Assembly (NCBI GenBank): GCA_002348705.1
Contig: DEAU01000026.1
Span: forward strand, 1 to 11,104
Reading direction: 5' to 3'
Length of the DNA: 11,104 nt
Source: Candidatus Neomicrothrix sp. UBA2974
GTDB taxonomy: Bacteria; Actinomycetota; Acidimicrobiia; Acidimicrobiales; MedAcidi-G1
Below are positions 5,289 to 11,104 of the stretch, in pieces. Numbering within the stretch: position 1 is the first letter of the stretch; each line of letters opens with the position of its first letter. Made by a program: the position numbers and the translations under genes. The notes below the pieces were generated by a model. That model saw only the letters and a list, made by a program, of their open reading frames with translations. It searched no databases and had not been told where the DNA came from.

Positions 5289-6232
5289 TCGAACCCGACC
5301 ATGACGGTCTCGGGTACCAAATCCACTCCATGAACCTCGGCCACCTGCCGAGCGACCTCGGTCATAAGTGCCGCCACGTCATCGGCCGATCCACCTTCAT
5401 CGGCCTGGATGAAGTTGGCGTGACGGCTAGATACTTCAGCCGTCCCAAGACGGAGGCCCCGACATCCAGCTAGCTCAACCAATCGACCAGCGGAATCGCC
5501 GTCCGGGTTGGTGAACACGGAACCAGCATTCTGACCTCCTGGCTGGTTCTCTCGGCGCCAGCGCACAACTTCGGACAATCGGGCCTCACCATCTAATCGA
5601 TCACCGGGCTCAAGAGCCAACCGGACCGAGACCACAACCTCCCCAGGTTCTAGGGTCGAAGTTCGGTAACCAAGGTTCAACTCATCAGCAGTTCGCTCGA
5701 CGGTCGAACCATCGGATAGGTGGAGAACTGTCGCCGCTACTAGGGACCTCGACATGTCAGAACCGTGTCCGCCAGCATTCATCCTCACCGCTCCGCCGAT
5801 CGAACCGGGCACGCCAACCGCCCATTCGAAGCCTGCGAGACCGGAAGCCACCGTGAGTCGCGCAACCACCGGGAGTGAGGCGCCGCCACCAGCAACTACC
5901 TCTGTCCCTTCCAGGTCGACGCCTTCGAAGCCGGCACCCAGCTGTATTGCTAGGCCGGAAAAGCCAGTATCAGATACCAGCAAGTTCGAACCCCGCCCAA
6001 GCAATAGCACCGGCACCAAGGCCTGACCAGCCACGGTGGCAACTGCCGCAAGTTCTGTCTCGTTCACAGGACGCACAAACCAGGCTGCAGTTCCGCCAAC
6101 CCGGTAGGTAGTCAATGGGCCGATCGGATAGTCCCGCCGAACCCCCTCGATTAGACCAAGCGCCTTCAGGGCGCTTTCAAGTTCTAGTTCGTCTGGATCC
6201 TGCAAACAGTCAGCCACTGTTTGCCGCTCCAT
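5285..6232 (-). CDS. murB: UDP-N-acetylenolpyruvoylglucosamine reductase MurB
   Basis: This 315-residue FAD enzyme reduces UDP-GlcNAc-enolpyruvate to UDP-MurNAc with NADPH in the cytoplasm. FAD-binding landmarks are TTYRVGGTA (41-49), LGRGSNLLVSD (78-88) and GVPGSIGGAVRMNAGG (140-155). NAGSVFTNP (235-243) carries the catalytic Ser238. SSRHANFI (268-275) and the final LVPETVMVGF (305-314), with Glu308 as the probable acid, complete the site. GYRTS (188-192) and the short overall layout fit type II MurB. The ATG start overlaps the end of murC by 23 nt, with GGAGG about 12 nt upstream and a closer GGTGG. A GTG at codon 6 is an alternative. The stop overlaps the ftsQ start. In Mycobacterium murB lies elsewhere in the genome, so its place here is a lineage marker. 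Confidence 0.96.
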   Translation of the reverse strand: MERQTVADCLQDPDELELESALKALGLIEGVRRDYPIGPLTTYRVGGTAAWFVRPVNETELAAVATVAGQALVPVLLLGRGSNLLVSDTGFSGLAIQLGAGFEGVDLEGTEVVAGGGASLPVVARLTVASGLAGFEWAVGVPGSIGGAVRMNAGGHGSDMSRSLVAATVLHLSDGSTVERTADELNLGYRTSTLEPGEVVVSVRLALEPGDRLDGEARLSEVVRWRRENQPGGQNAGSVFTNPDGDSAGRLVELAGCRGLRLGTAEVSSRHANFIQADEGGSADDVAALMTEVARQVAEVHGVDLVPETVMVGFE

Positions 6233-7655
6233 CCACCACGGAAGCCTCCATCTCTGACAGGCATTGCCTCACCTCTTCCGGAACCGAGGTCAGATCGCCT
6301 GCACCCATGGTCAAGCAAAGGTCTCCGGGGACCAGCTCGGCCGTCAGGCGTTCAACCAGTTCATCTCGTCGCGGCGTATAGCGAACATCCAGACTGGGCA
6401 GGTCACGGACTGCAGCGTCGACGACCATGCGGCCTGAAACCCCGGAGCGCGGCGACTCACCCGACGGATATACGTCCGTCACGAACAAGACGTCCACACC
6501 GGCGAAACAGGGACCAAATGAGGACCAAAGTGACTCCGTCCTGCTATAGCGATGCGGCTGGAACACGGCCACCACTCGATCGAATCCACCGGTCTTCGCT
6601 GCTTCGACAGTCACCGCGACTTCAGTCGGTAGGTGCGCGTAGTCGTCGACGAAAGTTATGCCGGCCACCCGACCCCGATGCTCGAAGCGGCGGGCTACTC
6701 CACCGAAGCGACCGAGGGCACTAGCAGCGCTTTCTGGATCGGCGCCAACAAGAACGGCACTAACGATCGCTGAAGCGGCATTCCTAGCATTATGGCGGCC
6801 AGGAACCGGCAGGTTCACCCTCAGTCGACCGCCAGCAAGAAAGCTCGAAGGTCCAACTAGCTCGAACTCGACACCGGTCCAAGCATTCTCAAGTCTGTCA
6901 ATTCTCCAGTCAGCATCGAGTGTCTCGCCAACGGTCACCACCTCAGAACCAGAACTCGCTGCACGATCCGCTAGCAATGACCCCTCTCTATCGTCAACCC
7001 CAATCACGGTCGGTCCGTCTGCATTACTCACGAAGTCGTCAAATGCTGTCTGCAGAGCGTGGAAGCCACCGTGGTGTTCGAGGTGATCAGGTTCAACGTT
7101 GGTCACTACCGCTAGGCGGGGCACCAGATGGAGAAACGATCCATCGCTTTCGTCCGCCTCAACCACGAAGAGGTCGCCATCATCCCAAGCAGCTCCCGAA
7201 CCGATCTCGTTCACATCCCCTCCAATGATGAAAGACGGGCGTAAACCTGAGTCTCTGAGAGCTAGGGCCAGCATCGAAGCGGTGGTCGTCTTTCCATGAG
7301 TTCCACCGACGGCCAGCGTGTGGCGGACCGCGGATACTGCACCCAGTATCACAGCCCGGCTGAGCACCGGAATGCCTCGCTCACGGGCCGCCCAAATCTC
7401 CGCGTTGCTGTCAGGAACGGCTGTTGACCGAGTGACCACTTCGGCATGAACCAGATTTTTGGCGTCGTGGCCGACGTGCACCTCAACTCCGAGCGCCGAA
7501 AGTCGCTCGAGGCCAGCGGACGGCTTCAAGTCTGAGCCGGAGACCTGGTGGCCCATTGCGGTCAAGACCTCGGCGATGGCACTCATCCCCGCTCCGCCAA
7601 TACCTACTACATGGACTCTGGTCGGACGTTTAGGGTCAAACCGGTACCCACTCAC
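6210..7655 (-). CDS. murC: UDP-N-acetylmuramate--L-alanine ligase MurC
   Basis: This 481-residue Mur ligase adds L-Ala to UDP-MurNAc with ATP in the cytoplasm. Domain 1 holds the UDP-binding HVVGIGGAGMSAIAEVL (15-31). Domain 2 holds the P-loop GGTHGKTTT (117-125), the acidic EADESDGSF (166-174) and NVEPDHLEHHG (186-196). Domain 3 starts after HNARNAASA (288-296), with RRFEHRG (322-328) and DDYAHLPTEV (337-346). MurC usually has two His in the last motif (DDYxHHPTE); here the second is Leu. The start is GTG overlapping the murG stop as GTGA, with a G-rich AGGGGGG just upstream. The 3' end overlaps murB by 23 nt. GTHGKT and the DDYAH motif separate it from MurD, MurE and MurF. Confidence 0.97.
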   Translation of the reverse strand: MSGYRFDPKRPTRVHVVGIGGAGMSAIAEVLTAMGHQVSGSDLKPSAGLERLSALGVEVHVGHDAKNLVHAEVVTRSTAVPDSNAEIWAARERGIPVLSRAVILGAVSAVRHTLAVGGTHGKTTTASMLALALRDSGLRPSFIIGGDVNEIGSGAAWDDGDLFVVEADESDGSFLHLVPRLAVVTNVEPDHLEHHGGFHALQTAFDDFVSNADGPTVIGVDDREGSLLADRAASSGSEVVTVGETLDADWRIDRLENAWTGVEFELVGPSSFLAGGRLRVNLPVPGRHNARNAASAIVSAVLVGADPESAASALGRFGGVARRFEHRGRVAGITFVDDYAHLPTEVAVTVEAAKTGGFDRVVAVFQPHRYSRTESLWSSFGPCFAGVDVLFVTDVYPSGESPRSGVSGRMVVDAAVRDLPSLDVRYTPRRDELVERLTAELVPGDLCLTMGAGDLTSVPEEVRQCLSEMEASVVDGAANSG

Positions 7656-8866
7656 GACGCCCCCCTGACAGGCCTTCGGTCTTCAATGGAAACCGGCAAT
7701 GGCTTACCCCTGTCAGCCAAGACATCTAGAAGCAGATCAACTACTCGCCTGGCGGCATCCGGCCGGCCTAGATGACGTGATGCCTCGCTCATCGTCTTGA
7801 GAGTTGAGAAATCGGCCACCAGGTCAGACAACAACCCGGAAAGGAGGACTTCTTCGAGGTCGTCATCCGCCACTAGGAGGGCGGCACCTGCAGCGGCTAA
7901 CCGCGAGGCGTTAGCCGTTTGGTGATCATCTGGAGCTCCCGGCAAGGGAACAAGAACTGCCGGGACGGCTAGCACAGAAAGTTCAGCCACCGTCGTGGCC
8001 CCAGCTCGACAAATTACCAAGTCGGCTGCACTCAAGACCGTCGGCATGTCCTTCTCGTATTCCACGGGGCGATAATCCACCGCTGGGGGTGCAGATCGGG
8101 CTCGCTCGCCCAAACCAACCGACCAACCCCGTTGCCCAACGACATGCTGAAGAACCACTGGACCACCAGTCCAATTCTCAACCGCAGCAGTCGTTGCACG
8201 ATTGATCTGACGTGATCCCAAGGACCCTCCGAAGACGACCACGAAAGGTCTATCGCCAATCCCCAGGTTCTGCCGCGCCTCCAATCGGAAACCATTATCC
8301 ATCCCCGCGCGACGGACCGCTGGACGAACAGGGTTTCCGGTAACTACTGCGCGCGGCAGGCTTGTCCCTTCAAATGAAATGGCGCACGCTCGGGCAAACC
8401 GACCGAGAAGGCGGTTGGCAGCGCCAGGAATAGCATTCTGCTCAGCCACCATGATCGGAATCCGCAGTAAGACCGCCGCTAGGCCACAAGGCACGCTGGC
8501 GTATCCGCCTAGCACGACTACTGCATCAGGACGGCGACGCAAAAGCAGGAAAAAGGCCCGGGTGGCTGCCACCAAAAGGCTGACCCCAGTCAACAAGTTG
8601 ACCAGCGTTAGGCGCCGTTGGATTCCCCGACCGGGAAGCAGATGTAGTCCGAACCCTGCCGGTGGCACCAGGTCGGACTCAATACCGCGCTTGCTTCCAA
8701 CCATCAGAACCGAACAGCGGTCGGCTGCTAGACCACGGTCGACTAACTCCTCAGCGATGGCCAGTCCTGGGAGGACGTGTCCCGCGGTGCCTCCGCCTGC
8801 GATCACCACACGAATCGGGGCTCTAGACCCGAGGGGAGCAACTCTGGAATCCCCGAGGCCGCTCAT
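7652..8866 (-). CDS. murG: Lipid II synthase MurG (GlcNAc transferase)
   Basis: This 404-residue peripheral-membrane GT-B glycosyltransferase moves GlcNAc from UDP-GlcNAc to lipid I, making lipid II. The N-terminal domain holds GGGTAGHVLPGLAIAEEL (24-41), GGYASVPCGLAA, and the lipid-I contact EQNAIPGAANRLLGRFA. The C-terminal nucleotide domain holds VTGNPVRP, VVFGGSLGSRQIN, SAADLVICRAGATTVAEL and PLPGAPDDHQTANA. The protein is slightly long because of about 16 extra residues at the N-terminus and a Pro/Arg-containing tail after the last helix. The ATG overlaps the ftsW stop as ATGA and has no clear Shine-Dalgarno, so it is probably translated by coupling to ftsW. The 3' end overlaps murC. Confidence 0.97.
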   Translation of the reverse strand: MSGLGDSRVAPLGSRAPIRVVIAGGGTAGHVLPGLAIAEELVDRGLAADRCSVLMVGSKRGIESDLVPPAGFGLHLLPGRGIQRRLTLVNLLTGVSLLVAATRAFFLLLRRRPDAVVVLGGYASVPCGLAAVLLRIPIMVAEQNAIPGAANRLLGRFARACAISFEGTSLPRAVVTGNPVRPAVRRAGMDNGFRLEARQNLGIGDRPFVVVFGGSLGSRQINRATTAAVENWTGGPVVLQHVVGQRGWSVGLGERARSAPPAVDYRPVEYEKDMPTVLSAADLVICRAGATTVAELSVLAVPAVLVPLPGAPDDHQTANASRLAAAGAALLVADDDLEEVLLSGLLSDLVADFSTLKTMSEASRHLGRPDAARRVVDLLLDVLADRGKPLPVSIEDRRPVRGAS

Positions 8867-10041
8867 AGCGTCTGCCGGGCAATGTTGAGAAGAACGCCAT
8901 AAGCGGTCATGGTGAAGACCATGGAACTACCGCCGTAAGAAAGGAATGGAAGGGGAATGCCCGTGATGGGAAGTAAGCCTAGAACCGCTCCAATATTCAC
9001 GTAGGCCTGCAGCACAATCCACGTGGTGATCCCCGCCGCCAACAGCTGGCCAAATTGGTCAGGTGCTCGGAACGCTGTGCGCAACCCCACCAGGCCGATC
9101 GCTAGAAAGGCAAGGACAACGAGGACGGAGACAACGAAGCCCAATTCCTCGGCCACGATGGCAAATATGAAATCAGTCTGTGCGTATGGCAGAAAGCCCC
9201 ATTTGGCCCGACTGGCTCCGAGGCCCATCCCCCACATCCCTCCATTGGACATAGCTACACCGGCCTGAATGGCTTGCCAGCCGGTAACTAGGGGGTCGTT
9301 CCACGGATCAAACAAAGATAAGAGCCGATCGCGTCGGTATCCGGCGGTCATACTCAGAGCGGCGAGGACACCTAAAGCGAGAGCACCGCCACCCACCACC
9401 AAGATCATTCTTAGGCCGGCAAAGAACAAGAGTGACGCCCCGATCGCCACCAGCACGGCTGCAGTCCCCATGTCCGGCTCGGCATAAACCAAGCCACCAA
9501 CCAAACCCAGAACCACCATCATTGGCAATTGCGTTCGCTGGAAATCCCCGATGTCGCGATCTCCGGATGACAGCAGCATCGCTCCATAGAGGATCATGGC
9601 CAGTTTTGCCATCTCTGAGGGCTGAAGAGTCAGTGCGCCTATACCTATCCATCGGGAGGATCCGTTGGCCTCTATGCCGACGCCCGGTACAAAGACCAGC
9701 ACTAAGAGAATCAGTGTGACGATCAGGACCGGCGAGGCCGCCCTTCTAAGTCTCCGGTAGTCGACGCGCAGCATCGCCAATAGTCCGGTAGTGCCCAGCA
9801 CGATCCAAATCACCTGTCGGCGCACATGGTGCCAGGCATCCCCATGGACTCGCAGGTCCTGAACCGATGCTGCCGACAGAACCATCACCACCCCAAGGAG
9901 AATGAGGAGGGCTGCGGTCGTCCCCAGCACCAGCGACCTCGATGAACGATGGATCGTCCGACCGCTTTTTTGACCTGTGCGTGCTGGTCCAGAACTCAAC
10001 CCACTCTCCCGAGCACCTTCCACTTCCGATCCCATGACCAT
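8863..10041 (-). CDS. ftsW: FtsW, septal SEDS peptidoglycan glycosyltransferase
   Basis: This 392-residue polytopic membrane protein of the SEDS family polymerises lipid II at the septum together with a class B PBP. After a 36-residue polar N-terminus, hydrophobic spans fill most of the protein. SEDS landmarks are LQPSEMAKLA (139-148), AEPDMGTA (187-194), MGLGASRAKWGFLP (272-285), TDFIFAIVAEELG (289-301, Asp290 matching the essential acid) and NIGAVLGLLPITGIPLPFLSYGGSS (starting 349). I start at the ATG 10041-10039, which shares a base with the murD stop (TGATG). A TTG one codon upstream is less likely, and an ATG two codons further in is possible. RodA is the alternative SEDS name, but the place between murD and murG points to FtsW. 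Confidence 0.95.
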   Translation of the reverse strand: MVMGSEVEGARESGLSSGPARTGQKSGRTIHRSSRSLVLGTTAALLILLGVVMVLSAASVQDLRVHGDAWHHVRRQVIWIVLGTTGLLAMLRVDYRRLRRAASPVLIVTLILLVLVFVPGVGIEANGSSRWIGIGALTLQPSEMAKLAMILYGAMLLSSGDRDIGDFQRTQLPMMVVLGLVGGLVYAEPDMGTAAVLVAIGASLLFFAGLRMILVVGGGALALGVLAALSMTAGYRRDRLLSLFDPWNDPLVTGWQAIQAGVAMSNGGMWGMGLGASRAKWGFLPYAQTDFIFAIVAEELGFVVSVLVVLAFLAIGLVGLRTAFRAPDQFGQLLAAGITTWIVLQAYVNIGAVLGLLPITGIPLPFLSYGGSSMVFTMTAYGVLLNIARQTL

Positions 10042-11104
10042 CAACCGTCCAGCGAGGCAACAATTCGCTGGAAATCCAGACCTCGTTCGACATAGGAGCC
10101 ATACCAGTCAAAGGAAGAGCACGCCGGTGAGAGAAGAACGGAGCCGCGACCAGAGGCGAATCGGCCAGCGGCAACCACTGCGGACTCCATTGAGTCGGCC
10201 ACTTCAACCGGGCATTGGCCAGCAAAGGCCGCCACAATCTCATCGGCCGATTCTCCGATTGCTACGACAGCTCGCGGTCGAGCGGCCGCTAGGGACATCA
10301 GAGACAGCCCTTTATTACGGCCACCCGCTATTAGAACAGCACCGGGCAGGCCTGACATCGCCGTCAATGTGGCGTGGGGAGTAGTCGCCTTGCTGTCGTC
10401 TACGTAGCGGACTCCCGCCACCTCAGCAACGAACGTAATCCGATGGTCCAGGCCTGAGAACTGGACCAGCGAAGCTCGACAGGAATCGGGATCCGCTCCA
10501 CTCCGTATCGCCAGGGCTATAGCGGCGAGAGCATTCGCCAAGTCGTGCGGCAATGCGCGGGGAAGGTCGCCAATAGCCACTATTGGCCGCTCGTCAACAA
10601 CCAGCATCTTGCCGTCAACCCGGCAGGGCGCATTCGGAGTCCCAAAGAAAGTGGCGCCCACTGGTGCCCGGGCAACGACCACCGGATCCGCTGCATTGGC
10701 CACGGCGTCAGACGGATCAGCGATGCCTTCAAAGATCCGGGCTTTGGCGTTCTGGTAGGAAGCTTGATCAGAGTGAACGTCCAGGTGGTCAGGAGCGAAG
10801 TTCAGCCAAGCCGCCGGCGACGCGCTAAATGACGCCGCGTGTGCTAATCGAAAGGACGACGCTTCGACAACAAACACCTCCGCCTCAGAATCATCGATAG
10901 CTGCTACCAGTGGCGTGTCGGTGTTGCCTGCCGGCAGAGCACGGATACCCGAGCGTTCGAGCATGTCCACAACCAGAGTAACTACTGTGGTTTTCCCATT
11001 AGTCCCCGTAACCGCACAACGTGGTCGATCGTCCCACCGGGCGGCGAGATCCGATTCATCGACAATTGGCACACCAGCCGAACGAGCCGCTCCATGACAA
11101 GGGG
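10041..11104 (-). CDS. murD: UDP-N-acetylmuramoylalanine--D-glutamate ligase MurD (C-terminal part)
   Basis: The frame is open to the right edge, giving 353 residues; about 100 N-terminal residues of the UDP-binding domain lie outside the window. MurD adds D-Glu to UDP-MurNAc-L-Ala using ATP. Visible motifs are the P-loop TGTNGKTTVV, EASSFRLA, NFAPDHLDVH, the MurD-type DDSKATTPHAT (usually DSKATN), LIAGGRNKGLSL and LSPACSSFDWYGSYVERG near the end. The SKAT motif and the final LSPACSSFD separate it from MurC, MurE and MurF. A GTG at 11072-11070 is an internal Val codon, not a start, because homologous sequence (HGAARSAGVPIVDESDLA) continues upstream of it. The stop shares one base with the ftsW start. 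Upstream genes such as mraY or murF are expected beyond the edge. Confidence 0.95.
   Translation of the reverse strand, partial: PCHGAARSAGVPIVDESDLAARWDDRPRCAVTGTNGKTTVVTLVVDMLERSGIRALPAGNTDTPLVAAIDDSEAEVFVVEASSFRLAHAASFSASPAAWLNFAPDHLDVHSDQASYQNAKARIFEGIADPSDAVANAADPVVVARAPVGATFFGTPNAPCRVDGKMLVVDERPIVAIGDLPRALPHDLANALAAIALAIRSGADPDSCRASLVQFSGLDHRITFVAEVAGVRYVDDSKATTPHATLTAMSGLPGAVLIAGGRNKGLSLMSLAAARPRAVVAIGESADEIVAAFAGQCPVEVADSMESAVVAAGRFASGRGSVLLSPACSSFDWYGSYVERGLDFQRIVASLDG

Noticed and set aside
4391..5304. Long plus-strand open frames opposite ftsQ (up to 178 codons)
   Set aside because: They mirror the ftsQ codons, have Ser/Pro/Arg-rich composition without domains, and overlap a gene with clear POTRA and membrane features.
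10042..10044. TTG start for ftsW
   Set aside because: An ATG immediately follows and shares a base with the murD stop, the same coupling style as the other junctions.
10183..10197. Small GACTC/GAGTC hairpin in murD
   Set aside because: A 5-bp stem in coding DNA is expected by chance.
1..11104. Mobile elements, CRISPR arrays, tRNA/rRNA genes, defence or biosynthetic systems
   Set aside because: I saw no transposase-like protein, spaced repeat array or RNA gene signature; all coding space is taken by conserved dcw genes.

Overview
The window is a stretch of a division and cell wall (dcw) cluster. Every gene I can support lies on the minus strand, so the order of transcription runs from position 11104 down to 1: murD (3' part) - ftsW - murG - murC - murB - ftsQ - ftsZ - pgeF - yggS - sepF - yggT - divIVA - start of a Lys/Ala-rich protein. 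Three things suggest an actinobacterium (Actinomycetota). The block after ftsZ, pgeF-yggS-sepF-yggT-divIVA, is the classic actinobacterial arrangement. There is no ftsA between ftsQ and ftsZ. FtsZ carries the actinobacterial wording TAGEGGGTGTGGAP and GVVTRPFTFEGRRR. The moderate GC content (roughly high fifties percent by eye) and murB sitting between murC and ftsQ make me favour an Acidimicrobiia-like lineage over Streptomyces or Mycobacterium. That narrower placement is inference.

Region 1 (11104 to 4452) makes lipid II and its export/polymerisation partners: MurD, FtsW, MurG, MurC, MurB and FtsQ. Every junction overlaps (TGATG, ATGA, GTGA, a 23-nt overlap, ATGA), so this looks like one translationally coupled unit. 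Region 2 (4451 to 4280) is the only sizeable non-coding gap in the upstream half. It is a 172-nt ftsZ leader with two neighbouring inverted repeats and a perfect AGGAGG Shine-Dalgarno. Region 3 (4279 to 994) holds ftsZ, pgeF, yggS, sepF and yggT, packed with gaps of at most 22 nt. Region 4 (993 to 1) holds divIVA flanked by two gaps of about 100 nt, then the first 15 codons of a gene that runs off the window. No gene-free stretch exceeds 300 nt.

Together the genes cover the cytoplasmic steps to UDP-MurNAc-peptide (MurB, MurC, MurD), lipid II formation (MurG), septal glycan polymerisation (FtsW), the divisome (FtsQ, FtsZ, with SepF as the probable FtsZ membrane anchor in place of FtsA), peptidoglycan quality control (PgeF), PLP homeostasis (YggS) and polar/septal growth scaffolding (DivIVA, YggT).

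I found no mobile element, CRISPR array, RNA gene or unknown multi-gene system. The signals worth a second look are small: a perfect 32-bp palindrome inside the 5' part of pgeF, inverted repeats in the ftsZ leader and in the 5' part of ftsQ, a short perfect hairpin before divIVA, and repeated TVR motifs in the SepF linker.
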